Assembly: GCA_900708905.1 (NCBI GenBank)
Contig: CAADRB010000028.1
Location: forward strand, 888,715-952,714
DNA: 64,000 nucleotides
DNA from: Hymenolepis diminuta
Taxonomy: Eukaryota > Platyhelminthes > Cestoda > Cyclophyllidea > Hymenolepididae
Direction of reading: 5' to 3'
The position numbers and the translations under genes were made by a program. The notes beneath the pieces are model-generated. The model made no database searches and had not been told where the DNA came from. It was given only the letters and a program-made list of their open reading frames with translations. Shown here one piece after another: positions 27,101 through 41,300 of this stretch; position 1 is the stretch's first letter, and every line of letters begins with the position of its first letter.

Positions 27101-30100
27101 AAAATGCTTCATTCAAAACAGATAAAACTGCTAAAAAGTAATGATTAAATTATTTTGAGAATGGTTAAATAGTTATCCATTGAGGAAAATTGCCTAATAT
27201 TTAGAAAATTCATCTTGATTTATCGTCTGTACGAAATAAGACGGACAGCTTACAGCTAACAGCAGACAAACGCAGTTTTCAAATTCAGTAATCCAGAAAA
27301 TATAGTCTTGGATAAAGCTCAATAAATAATGCTCGAGAATTTTAAGAAATATTCGGGGAATCCTTCAGTCTCTTCACAATCTTAAGGTCTTGGACTGTAA
27401 ATTTCTTTTGCTATACTTCCCCTGTTCAAGCCGAATATGCTACTATTTGGATATTTACAAGAATTAAGTGGGGGAAAGGAAACTTGCATAGGAAAGTTGT
27501 ATAATAAAAGGAAGAAAATATCAAATCGCAAGAATTAAAGAAAGCATGGAAATACGGAGATAGTTTAAAGTCTGGTAATCAATAGAGAATAGAAAATGTA
27601 CAAGTTTGAGAAGAAGAAGAGTGGGTAATTATCCAAGTTGGTTGCTGCATTTGTCTTGAAGCGATTCTTAGGTTTTCTGCTCCTTACAGCATTTTAACAA
27701 CATATTGGTTTAAGTAATCTAGAGATTTGGGGAATGTCAGCTGTCTGCAAGATTTTATGAGACGCTGGGAGCTTGTGCTGGATCGTCTTGGAAGTTTTGA
27801 CTGTTTCAGAGGATGGCGATATGTGGCCTTTGTGTTGAACCAGTTTGAGATCGTATAGACCTGGAATTGGTTTGTCGGCCGAGTAGCATGGTTATGGAGT
27901 TACCTGGTGGATTTCATTGTTATTAACGTTGATACTGTATTCCCGGTTGGAGCAGTTGTACTGTATTCCTCTTTGGCATTAACTCAGATTTTGCCTGAAA
28001 AATCCAGCGGAATCCTTCATTATTACTGTTACGATTAATGAATGCAGGCAAATAGATGTGTTTTGAGCTTTCATAGGTGATGCATCAAAATCAAGTCACT
28101 ATGATTCAGCGCAACTGAACACTTTAGGTATATTAACAGAGGTTGATTATGTCATCCGTTTATAGATGGCAATTTAGCTGGAAACGAAGACACGCAATCC
28201 GATTTTTCAATCGTACAAATATAATCACACAGTAATTACTTTTAGAGAAAAGATTGCCCCATCTTCTTTATGGAATGATCACCCTTACCTTTATTTGAAA
28301 ATGTATATTTTATTTTTATCAACCATATCGATGTAAGTGCTTTGACGAATTATTTTTGACCATTTTTATCAAATACAGGAGTGATATTGCCCTGCAGCTT
28401 CTGTTAATGAGGGTAATTTTTCTGGTTTGTAATAAATAACAAATGTGCTGGCATCACAAAAGTATAGATTTGGAAAATATCGATCAAGCTGTTCGGAGAG
28501 GAGTCTCCTTAAACTCCCCTGCGTCATCCTCAACAACTATTTGCTACTTAATTTCTCGTCTATTGCCAATGAAATTTGATGCAAGAATAGAACCGAGGTA
28601 AACTGATTCGGTAAATATGAGAGCACAGAGAAAGAAAGATGTATGATTCTTCGTTCACCACAATTCTTCAGGGCCTGAACCGAGAGTGTAACTATTACTG
28701 ATGGATTATAAAAGACGGCAGTTCGGAATAAGACTGAGTCAATAAGTTCTAGAAGAGAAATTACTGCCTGCTCAAGCGAACTTAAAGGAGTTTATGCGGG
28801 ACTGACAAAATATCTGGTCTATACGTACCGCTTTGTGAAACCTTTATTTGTTATTGTAACATATTGTATAAAACTCCGTAAGATCTCAGCGACAACACGT
28901 CTTCCCTAGATTACATATTATTATATTGTGTCCACTACAATTTAAAAGAAAGAAAAATTAGACACAATGAATAATAGATGGAAGCCAATTATGCTCCAGT
29001 TACTGCATCTCAGAGAGTTTATTATGTGATCGATACTGAGAGTCCGGCCACTTCGGTTATATTTCTCCACGTTTTTAATTTGACGTATTTAAATGTTAAT
29101 TAAGGGCATTTTCAATATGTATTATTATTTATTACATTCCATCATGTAAGACTAAAAAGTTACAGCCCGAGAGCTGAGAATTATGTCCTATTCTTAACTG
29201 TCTACACTTTAATTAACATAGAACACCTTAAATTACCTTTTCCCTGACTGTACAAGTAATCTGAAATGACACACATCTAACTCTGAAATTTTTTAGTAAA
29301 ATATTTACAGAGTCATTAATAGCTTCAGTGACAGGTACATTGTACCGGACGGGGGTAATTCGATGTAACTGGTCAAATGGCAATTTATTGTGGGTGTCAA
29401 AAAACACCTATCGTTCCGACATTAGCGAATGAAAATAGATAACAAAAATACGTAATCAGACTTCCTTTCCCCAAAATTTTGGTCAGATGAGTTATCGCTT
29501 AAAAATGGTATGAATAATATCAGTGAGTACTTTGTGGATAAATTAAATGGAATAATTACTTGACACAAAATATAGCAAAATTCGAGGCTTCAAATTAGAA
29601 CTTAATTTGAAACACTTATGATTTATCAAAAATGCTTCGATATAAAAAAGGAGAAGTTGAAAGGAAGCGAATCCAGACGCTATTGAAATAATTTTGGCCG
29701 TTGGGGAATAGAAGGTGTTATTTATAATTTTTAAAAAATCCCCTTATAGATTGTTAAATAGACAGGGACAACAGAAAATAATTATTGCTGTTGTATAAAC
29801 ACCTGACATGATTAAAAGTAGCTCTATCCGAAGCTTGCAGATCAAAATGTTGGGAAGTATTTTACATAATGTTGAATGGTAATGAACTCGAACAGAAGCC
29901 GATCTAAAATATTAAATGTTGATGATACTAACATGTATATATGAAAATCAACAGGTTCTGCTGATGCCCTTAATAATTAGGTTATTAATTTTTTCTAATA
30001 ATCCAAAAATTTTGCCGACGGATACCTAACCTAACTGTTTGGATGATAGAATGTCGAATCCACTCAAATTCTACTTAAATATTCTGCAGATAGAGGAAAT

Positions 30101-32360
30101 ATTTAACCCATTCCGGTTGAAGGTAAAATGTTCAATACAATAGAAGTGCAATCCTGATGAAATTTACAATGCCCATTATGGTGGGTATTAATGACATTGA
30201 TATGGGTTGATGGGATTTTATAAGAGATTCAAATTCTACTAATCTTCATGTTTGGCTATCTGCACCTTTGAACATGCATCAAAAAGTATTATTGTTACTT
30301 AGTTTTTTATCAAAAGACAGTTATTATAATTAACTAACACAATATTATTATGCAGTTTGTTAATATATTCCGCAGCTTTCCTTCAGTCTTGTACTATAGA
30401 TAGTCTCTGAAAAAATTAAATTCAAGTGATCCTAAGACATTTAAATCCTTCACAAAACTTCTTTTCTATCCTTAGTCAAAGGATTTAAGGATTTCAAAAA
30501 ATCTGATCTGACTAGGAAGGTGGAAAGTTACGGTATTTTTAAATTGTATTTCGAAGAGCCTCCAAGCTGCTTATTTAAAGAGGAAGGCAAGAATTAACAC
30601 ATAAACCTAGTGTTTGTTAACAAGTTTTAGAAGGCCCTTTGTTTCAGCATGGTTAGGATTACCATAAAATTCAATCAAGATAGATCCTGAAAAATAAGAC
30701 ATATTCTCGAGAACATAAAATTTACTATGTAAGTCACACCACCTTAAATATAGTTTCGAAATAATTTTTAAGTTGCCTTAAATTGACGATCATACCGGGG
30801 TGTCACAAAATTGCCAGGTAGTGAGAGTTGAAGTTAGTCGGGTCAACTTTAAACCACTACTGAAGGTAAGATAATTGTAGAAAATCTATTCTTTTAATAC
30901 AGTAGAATGACGGCAACAAATAGATATTGTTACATATAAGAAAATAATATTTCCTCCAAAATAATTCTTATATGTGAGGTCCCTATTTTTCCACCTATTA
31001 ATTCCTATTTCTTTGAATTCCCTTTTATTCGAACGAATTTATTTACATTACGGTTATAGATGGCGGATAATATAAATTCACCTACCGATATGCAAACGCT
31101 TATCTTACTTTGATATAGTGGTTTGGGTCGTTTTGTATTGCGACGTTGTCGGGTCGTATCTGTAACTAATGCAATGGCTTAGGGAATCTAAGAGTTGGTT
31201 ACGGTATCCTACAGAGAAGAGCAGATTATAACAGTTATAAGTGAAAGTGTCTTAATATTAGAACCTAAAAAAGCCCATTTAATTATTCACGAAAGATATT
31301 TTCTGATGCACTGATAAGAGAAAGAGAAAAAGTCTTAATAAAACTTTCGAAAATATTTTAAAAAGAGTAGCAAAAAATCTTTAAAAAAACTTTTACTATA
31401 AGAAAATGATGAGGGAGATCTTAGAGGTAAAGTATTGCAGAAGGGTCTAATAGAATTATTGCACACCATAATCTCAGAAGAAATAAAAAGATAATAAATT
31501 ATAAGACAGATTGTTCACACATTGTCACCTGTATTTACAGCTGTAAATTTTGGAATAAAATTGGAAAATAAAGTAATCGAATTTGCTTCTTTAATTGATT
31601 TGTAGAATGGAAATGAGAAAGAGCAGATAGGTTAACTTAATAACGTCTAGATGCACGAATAGGAATAAAGACCAAAAGCAGGATCATATCTGATCAGACG
31701 ATAAAATATAAAATTAAGCACATATCATTTACGTACACAGCCCAACAGAAATTGTATTAATGTGATTTCATCTTAGTTTTACACATAAAAAGTACTTTTT
31801 GAAGGATTAACTAGTTAACATAACAAATCGCACATAAAACATTCTATATTTTTTGACCACTTTCAATCAGTTGTGTTATGTTCGTCAAGTAAGATATTAT
31901 CTTTGAACTAAACCATCGTGTATACGCTCCTCAAAGCAATATTTCACATATTCTTCATTTTCAAAATATAGAAGCAGGCGTATACATAGAACGTACCCTT
32001 ACAAATTCGTCACCAGATTAATGCAATAACCTAATCAATAAGTTTATTGAGAATATATATTTATCATGTTTGGAGAAATTAATATCAATCCAAGTGTACT
32101 TTTTTGTGAAATGAATGTGCCTGCCCCTCTTTACACTTAACGTTTCAGTAATTACCTGTTCAAATATTCCAAGATTTTGATATTTTAATGGACTAGCTAT
32201 TTGGTAATTAAACATTCATTTGCTTTAAAGCCAAAAATAACATAGAGAGAGGAATTTGCTAACCACGTTTTTGAGCGTTTTTACGCGGTAAAAACTCAAC
32301 AAACTTGAACAGCGGTGATTGTGATTAGGGCTGTGCAACCACGAAATAATAAACCTACAG
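24111..32360. other. AT-rich non-coding stretch upstream of the fusion gene
   Basis: Apart from the minus-strand frame at 27694-27985, I see no gene. The last 100 bases before 32361 should contain the 5' UTR and promoter of the fusion gene, but no clear TATA box or initiator stands out. Confidence 0.55.
27694..27985 (-). other. Unidentified mostly open minus-strand frame, possible transposon relic
   Basis: About 95 codons are open on the minus strand except for a single internal stop, in a block richer in G on the plus strand than its surroundings. The translation includes REYSINVNNNEIHQVTP and PCYSADKPIPGLYDLKL. The first part weakly recalls the C-terminal end of retroelement integrases (a short beta-rich segment ending in a 'V...DR' phrase), but I cannot confirm this. 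There is no start context, splice support or neighbouring homology. Confidence 0.25.
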
Positions 32361-35300
32361 ATGGATTTTACTTCTGCCGGTAAACTATCAGCCGCCCATC
32401 GTCAATTTTATATATTACCAAAGCTTCCCGATCTCAGTGACGTTGATTCAACTATTTATCACTTAACAAGTTCTGCTAGATCGAGTACAACTGAAAGTCA
32501 GAAAGACACTAATATACATGGCTTTGACAAAAGTGAAGATTTCTTCGATTATATAAATAAAAGTGTTATTGGATATAATAAAGTATTTACTGGCGTATTT
32601 GGTGATCGGCGAGGTATATTTTTGGTTTAAAATTTAGGCTTATTTTATTTTTCATTAGAATTAAATATGACAGTTCATTTAGATCAATCGGTAATTTTAT
32701 CTGCATTCGTGTACTTTGTAGTGGTTTACTGTGACTATATTGCCTCTGGTCGTTCGTTATCTTTCATCGAGGACTTCATTTACAATGAAGTTCTTCCAAA
32801 TTACGGTAATACTCACACCATGACCAGTGTCACATCAATTCAGACAACTATGTATCGTCATGAGGCAAAAGACATAGTCAGAAATGCTGTCCGAGCAAGT
32901 GACTACGATGCTGTCTTCTTCGTTGGTAGTGGTTGTACTGGTGCAGTTCACAAACTCATCCACAATCTACATCTGGAAAACCCTCCCATAGTTATTACCG
33001 GTCCTTTCGAACATCACTCCAATATGCTTCCATGGAGACATTTAGCTGCAAAAATAGTTCGTCTCAAAACAGACAAGTCAGGAAATGTGTCTTATGAACA
33101 CCTTGGAGAAGTTCTCGAAGTAACTTTCTAGAATCCTGTTATATTCCACTGAATTCGCCTAACTGATACTTTCTTCGTTTATAACAGAAGGAAGAAAAGA
33201 ATGCCAAGAATTTGGGTTGTCATGTAATCGTGTGCCTAGCCGCAGCATCAAATGTCACCGGTATCTTGGTTGATGTTGATAAGTTCTCCGCCCTTGTTCA
33301 TCGACACGGCGGTTTAGTTTTCTGGGATTATGCAACTGCCGCTCCCTATGTGAGGATCGATATGAACCCAGTTGTTGTGGGGTGAGATTTGACTCATTCT
33401 TACATCGGCATTTGGCTAAAGGCTTTTGATTAACTCTGAGGTGATGTTGATCTTAGACCTGAATGTGATCTGGTTTATAAGGATGCCGTGTACTTTTCGA
33501 TGCACAAATTTGTGGGAGGAGTCCAGACACCCGGTTTACTAATTGCGAAGAGAGTCCTGTTTAAAGCTGGTGAGAAATATCCCGATGGCTGTGGTGGAGG
33601 TAGTGTGTGTTTTGTTCGAAGAGAACACCAGGTCTACTTGAAAGTAAGTTCTTGATTTCGTAGTTTATGATAAACTATCTTGAAAGGTAATTTACTGGAT
33701 GTTTTACACTTTCCAGGATGTTGAGGAAAGAGAAGAAGGAGGAACACCTGCGATTATTGAATCTATTCGGGCTGGTTTGGCTATGCAATTAAAGGAGGCT
33801 GTCACTCCTGAAGTTATTATGGACCGGGAAGAAGTTATTGTCAAGTAAGTTCTGCTTAACATATGTGTTTGTCGTGTGTACTCCATTTTATTTTTTTTTA
33901 TTACAGATAACCGTCATTCTAATTGAAATTATTTTCCAGAGCTTGGTTATATATTGTAAACGAGGCATTAGGTACTTGTCATAAGTAGTATGTTTTTTAG
34001 CATCATTTATCAAATATTCTATGCTTCATTACATGTTTTTTTGGAATTAACCAGAATTATGGTCAGGAGTGTGACTACATATGGGAAGGGTGTTTTGATT
34101 GCTCTAATCCACTTGATAACTGGATGCTTTGACCAGGTATGCTATTATCATTCGAGATCTTGTTTGATGGCTTAGTTTCTCTGCCAACTTATTTACTAAT
34201 TAGGCTCAAAATCGTTCTGTGATCTAGCATTTTTGTAATTTGAATAGCTCTGAACTTTGTGTATGATTCTTTAGCATTAACAACAAAGGGGCATCGTCCC
34301 ATACCGTTCCGGCTCACTGCCTTCTTTTCACACATTTTTAATTATGACATATAGTGTTCCGTCCTGAAAATGGTTGTAACGAGGGCGACTCCCTCATTAT
34401 ATGTAAACATAATTATTTTCTAGACTATCCACTCTTGTTCGTTTGTTATTCAAATCTTTGATATTGGGCAAAGGTGCATATTCATTTCAATATTTCGTCG
34501 TGTGAACTCTAGTGAGCTCTTTTATGATAAAATCGTTGCATATTCTCATCTACATGTTCTTGAATAATAAGACAGTAAACTATGCTTCTGATGAGAATAC
34601 GGACAACTTAATGCTTCCAAATTTCAATTAAATAAGACTCCTGATACCCTAACTTCCTTTACTACTTCTTTATCCCATCGTCCGTTGCATAATTTACTAA
34701 AATCATCGTATTGTTATTCACCGTATTCAGATGTCTTCGCACGATTAAAGCCTATAAACGTAATTGTTTGCATTGTCATGGATGATAATAATAGTAAAAC
34801 CCAATTTGAATTATGCGAATATAGACAGGTCGATGCTTCATTTTTCCTTTTTAAACCTCATTTAACTTGTTTGTTTCTTTTTATTCGAGTGCTAGCCCAT
34901 GATTAAAACTTCCAAACTTTTTTATGCATTGGTATACGTTATAATAGTAGTAGTTGATAGCATGATAGTCGATGTGAGATCATGGAATTTTTAAGGTTTG
35001 AAAAAACGGTTAATAGCAGAGAATGACGGAATTCTGGTTTCTTCATTGGAAATTTTAGGATGTCCATAAAGAGAATTGGAAAGCACTCATCTTTCAATTT
35101 TGCTGTAGAATTATTTAGACCGGATATGCGGTCACTTGTATATTCATCAATCAGCAAAAGTTCGAAACACGCAGGTATACAATCCGATAACTGTCCATAT
35201 TTGATAATTACAGGGACAAACAATTTTATTCCTATGATTTGCTGTTATCTACCATAAAACCTCATCTCAGTTGTGGTGTTTGATTAAGATGCTATACGTG

Positions 35301-38300
35301 GAAATCATCCCTCTTTCCCGTTTAAAATTTCTAGACGAGCGTGGAAATATTTCAAGAAATGTCCAAATCTCTTGGTATTAGGAGGTGAAGAGGCCCCACG
35401 CTTGCCCATCTTCTCGGTGGTTATACGTCACGTCTTTCCCGATATTACTGCTGCAGAGGGACAGAATGGTGAGCAACAACCATGCAATCGACCCATGTAT
35501 CTCCATCACACTTTCGTAGCTGCCCTTCTCAACGACCTCTTTGGAATACAGTGTCGGTCGGGTTGTGTCTGTGCCGGGCCCTATGCTATGGATCTCCTTG
35601 GAATTGATGAATCACTGGCCAAGCTGTATGAAGATGCTCTTGTTATCAGGTTAGCTTTTTAAGACTTGCTTTAAGTATATTTAATTAATTAACCCCTGTG
35701 AGGCTACAGTAGTTAATGTAGTGAGATATTCTGCAATAACGGCCTAACATGATTTAATTTTCGTATGTATTTTAGTGGAACTTCAGCTTGTCATATGACG
35801 AAGCCCTACGAAAGCGTATCTCGTGAAGTTCTGAGGTGTGTTTTCTTTTCTGATGTAATCTTTGTACCTTTTTGCAGAAGTCTTCTCAGTGTAGCGACTT
35901 ACCGCTTGGGTTGGGCCTATCTAACCCTTAATAAATGTTAGTATAAAAAATGAGGTGATTTACGTAAGGTTTAGGCACAGGATTTCATTTTTTCTTACAC
36001 AGCTAAGTTGAAAGAGGACATCTTCATTGAAAAATTGTTCTTTCTCGGTTATCAGTTAGTGATCATTATATCAGTATCGTATAAATTTTTTTATTACATA
36101 CTGAAGTAGCAAAATTTTTAAAGACTTAAAAAGGGCATTTTATACTTTCGTTGGCTTTGGATGTTTTCATTTGCTCTTGGCTTGAATTAAATAATGCATC
36201 AGAAAAATCCAATCACATCACTAATCGTTCTTGCGTAGACCATACGACAGTGTTTGGTGGATATATGCTTTTTATTAATTGTCGTAAGCGTTGTTAGCCA
36301 TTTCAATGCATTCCGCAGTTTCTCCTTAATCTAACTGAGCAAAGCTAAAGGTATTGAAATAATAGAAGTAAACAGGGCTCTTTGGCCTTCCCTTTGCATT
36401 GGTTCTTGGCTTCTATTCATATTTCTTTCAGTTAATACCAAGATCTAGAGAAAGGGGAAAGGAATTGCTATCTATCATAATTAAACAATTAACATCACGT
36501 GTTTATTTATTTACGCAGAATTTAATCCAGCATTGAATAACTAAACTTATGATCATTTTAGGTAAATTTCTATAGGTGAGTCATATTTTTGTGGTAGTGG
36601 TGACGTGAGTATCTGTGACAGCAGTGACTGTGACCTGTTGATATAAGTTCAGCGCTTGGAATGACCACCCATACTAGTTAAGAGTGGTCAATATTAGAGT
36701 TACATTTTTAAGAGAGAAGTTCCAAAAGGTGTCCCCTCGCCCACCTTTGATGGGTTTGGAAATCATGCACGGCAACAACATGAACTTCTGTCGCGCTAAA
36801 TGATACCACCGGATCTAGACCTATCAGTGTGTATTTCATAATTGGAATAGCCACTTTCTCTTGTTCGAATTACTTATTATCGGATTGTAACAGAAGTTCT
36901 GTACAATTTTTGAGCTGTGTTTAGGGTACGATTACTTCAATTTACCTTGTTAATGTTGTATGCTTATCTATGGTAATTAATAAAATATTATTTCTTCTTT
37001 CACATTGTGTGATAATTATCGTTATTAATAACTATTCCTAGCCCTTATGTAAACTCCAAATAATGAGCATATCAGGCATATTTTACTGTTTGGATTTCAT
37101 AAGGGAAATACGGCAAGCTCAGCAGTAAAAGCACTCAAAGACACTTACGGAAATGATGTTGTGAATAAAGAGACCTGTAGAAGGTGGTTTTCACCTTCAC
37201 GTTTCAAAAAGGGTGATTTCAGCCTGAAAGACGAACCGAGAGCAGGATGCTCAAAAAACTCAATTCCGAGCAATTGCATGCTGCCATTGATGAAAATCCA
37301 ACCTGCACCACTAGAGAACTGAGCAAAACCTTTAACGTAAGCCGCCATATGATCATATATAGGGAAGTGACAAGATTCAAAGGTTGGGAAATAGACCCCC
37401 ACACGATTTGTCAGAAATTAACAAGCAACAGTGTGTGACCTGTTGTGTTTCACTGCGTTCTCGTGAACATCAAGCACCTTTTTTAGACCGAGTCATGACT
37501 GACAACGACGAGAAGTGGTGGATCCTTTACAATAATGTCAAGCGCAAAAGACAGTGGTTCAAAGCCAATTCCACAACCAAGAGGTGGACTGCACCCGAAA
37601 AAATTCTTTTGTGTGTATGGTGAGATTTGAAGGGAATTGTTTATTATCAACTAATGAGTGACAATCAAATAATAACATCTGAAGTTAACTGTCAGCAGCT
37701 AACTCGTTTAAAAGCAGTTAACGGCAGGAAACACGGCCTTCTTCGATCAGTCGATCGATCGGAAAGGAGTGATTCTGCACCAATGACAATGCCAGACCCC
37801 ACACTTCAAGAGCAACCAAGAATCTCGTTGGAGAATTTGGCTGGGAAGTCATGCATCACCCGCCGTATTCTCCCGATCTTGTACCAACCGATTTTCATCT
37901 TTTCAGGAGCTTACAGAATCATTTAATGGGACAAAGGCTAGCCTCAAGAGAAGAGGTCGAAATGAAGCTAGTTTCTTTTTTGAGTCCAAAGTGGCTAAAT
38001 TCTACGTAGAAGGAATCAGAAAGCTTATGGCAAGATGGAAAGATGTAATTAATAAAATAGTAACTATGTTGGACACTAAATAAATGTATTTTTCGACAAA
38101 ATTTTCACTTTAATTCAAATTAAAAAAGGATGCTTTACTAATATAAATGTTAATATTCTTGTATTCTTAAAAGTTGGGGAAAAAAATCATCCGAAATATT
38201 TATTTGGGGAATAGATCCTTTAACTTAAGATCTCTTTTCCAATATCCCTTAATAGATTAGCTGGAACTGAAATGAATCGATTGTTCTTATGTTCATCTCT

Positions 38301-41300
38301 TTAGTGAGTACTACGTCATTGTCCGTTGTTTAGGAGAACATAATACGCAAATGGTTATTGAATTAGCATACTTGTCCTCACTGATTAACGCACCACTCTT
38401 GACTTCAGACCCGGGTTCACTCGCTTCTCCATTCCCTACTTCATGTCTGATGAAGAGGCGAACTTTGTTCTCGAAGCCGTCTGTTTCATTGCTGAATACG
38501 GCTGGGCTTTCCTCCCGCTCTACACCTACGACACTATGACTGGTGAATGGAAGCATCGCAAACAGGACCAACTAGAAGGTCGCCAATGGTTGGGTCACAT
38601 TAAGTATGCCAAGGAGGGCATGATTTGGCGTCGTGCTAAGCCTAAAGCTCGTGGTGCTCTTCCCAAGACCCTTCAGGTTTATTTTAATCTCAAATGTTAC
38701 TCCAAGCCGAATGAACTATGAAGTGATCTCTATTTTCATCTCTAGGACTGTCTATTGGCCGCCAAAGTAGAGTTGAAACGAGCTGTGGACTTTGTAAAAA
38801 ACCCAAATATCTCTCCGGTGCCTGATGTAACGGCTAGTTTTGATCAAATTAGTCAGAAACTCCGGTGGTTTGTTCTCCCGTGTGAAGCTGCAGCACAGAT
38901 ACGGGGAGAGATTGGTCAGTTGGCGATTTCAACTGGCCCTTCCTCGCCGTGGATACCGGGTACTATGGACCCTTGTACAAGCACCCTGTTTAGTACGACA
39001 TCATCCAAATCAGTTAAGTCGGAGGATACTCTGTGCTCTTGCTCCCAAAATGAGAATACTCGAAGTCCTGCGAGACCTCTATCTTCTAACCAACCTAATG
39101 AGTAAGTTTTCATGTTTTGATTGGCTTGTTTCGCTTTGTCCTATACATTTATGTATAAAAGTATGTATATGTATAATTTAGATTTAACTGTTTCGTTTAC
39201 CTAATTTAGTCATTTGAATGAAACTAAGTGGTTTGGTAGCTAGGTAAATTAAATATATAATGTACAAGTATGTCATGCATATTTTGTCGGGGGGTATTTT
39301 AATCCGTAAAATTACCAATTCAATATTTTTTGCCAAAACCTCTTTTGTTTATTATCATCATCCAATAACCATGACACAACCTTTTGTTTGTTGTTACCAG
39401 ACACTATTTGAACTGTTTTGTATAGACTCAGTATTAACACTGCCCTTCTTTGTGTCGTTCATTTCTTCAGCCCAAATTCTCATTCGAATAGTGGTGGTCA
39501 CTTGCCTCCCGAAGAACACTTCCTACAAGATTTCCAACAAGGAAACAACAGTCATGTCGATGATAATTCCGATGCCCCGCTAATTTGCCGTGGGTCACCT
39601 CAGTCACCATCAGTAGCAGTTAATGAGGATGTTTTGGTTGGTAGTGATGAGGAAATTGATATTGAGGAGCTAAATGTTATCAATGGTCTCAAGGGGCTCT
39701 ACGTTTCCGCTTTAAGCATCAATGGACTAAATAGACCTAGTTCGCGGATGAACAAGAAAGATGAGAAATCCCTATGGCGACGTCCCATCAAGCAGCTCTA
39801 CAAACCTTTCCTTCAAGCTATCAATGACTTCAGAATGATACAACCTGGAGATAAAATCCTCGTCTGTTTATCAGGTGGAAAGGATAGCTTATCACTGCTG
39901 CATTGTATGCATGCCTATCAAGAGACGTGTCGAAGACGTACGGATTATCCCTCCTTTGAGATTGGAGCGGTCACTGTTGATCCGGGAAGCTCAGCTTTCA
40001 ATCCAAGACCCCTTATCCCCTATCTTGCAGAACTTGGGGTGGAGTACCTATATGAAGAGCAGAGTGAGTTATATCTGGGATTATTTTATACCACTATGGT
40101 TTGATAGTGGCTTTATTTATTTTCAATAAATAATAAATGCATAACTTTTAAATCCTATTACATTGAAGAGAGCTCTGCAAGACATTACTTTTTTGTGTTT
40201 TACCATTCTTTTCCATCATTTAATTGGAGTGTTTATTTTTGAAAATTAAATCATAGAAACATTTTCTCTTCATTTCGTTGAGCAGCCTTCGACTTGGAAT
40301 AATTATATGAAAGCACACATCCAGCAGCGCAAATAAATAATAAGGGTAGCTAAATGGCTAATTTCTGTGCACGCCCACTGTATCCGACAAGAATATTTTC
40401 AAAATAATGGAACTCACTAGAGTTCGAGTAGTAGTCTGCACTATATAGGTCGTATAGAGCATACAAATCGGCCAATAAGATGCATGGCTTTCAAGTTCTA
40501 GTAGGTTGGAGAGAGAGCTCTAAGATACTTTGTGATCACCGTTTCTGGATCTTGACATTTTTTTCTAGTTTTGATTTAGTTCTGAATATTATCTTCATGG
40601 AAACGTTTTCTTTTCGTTGAGAAACCTTGAATTTCGAATGATTAAATGAAAGCTCACGTTAGTCAGTGTAAAAAATGGAAGGGTAGTTGCAATGACGACT
40701 TCTTTACACGCTTGCTGTATTCGTCAAGAATATTTTTGAGTTAACAGGACTCAAACGTTGAGGTAGCGCCCAGTACTACTAAATGAACTTTTTCTGTTGT
40801 ATGTTTGCTCTTTGCTGAGTGTTCCAATCGGTCATTTAACACTTTTTAAGATGATTATCCATGTTATTTATGTTGTTTTGTTAAGTAACAGTCTAATGGA
40901 CATGAAGAGCAACTGTCTCTCTTTCCAGGATAGTATTCGAAATTCACCTTTCTCGAATTTAAACTTTGCCTTGCCCTTATATTTTTTAACACTTCTACTG
41001 ATAACATTTAAGTAACTTGCTTTTCTTAATAGAAATAATGGATAAAGCAACAGAACTAGGAGACCAGTGCAGTAGTATTTGTAGTTTTTGTTCAAGAATG
41101 AAACGAGGGAGGATTTATGCTGCCGCCCTGAAACACGGATACAATGTAATTGCACTTGGACAACATCTGGATGACCTGGCTGAAAGGTTAGTTTCTCCTT
41201 TTTCTAATATTAGTAGACATTAAATTATGCAGAAGTATTTTACCTTCAAGTTATCTTATGCAGTTTCGTGATGTCATGCTTTCATAATGGTGCGATGAAT

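Noticed and set aside
34685..35257. Open frames in intron 5 of the fusion gene
   Set aside because: The protein reads continuously across the junction of exons 5 and 6 with matching phase, so there is no room for an extra exon. The frames show no homology.
38351..38539. Extension of exon 8 upstream through 38300 (TAG/TGAGTACTAC acceptor)
   Set aside because: An AG near 38303 could join exon 6, but its frame does not lead into the conserved PGFTRFSIPYFM. The 60-base exon at 35776 gives the right junction (EVLR to PGF).
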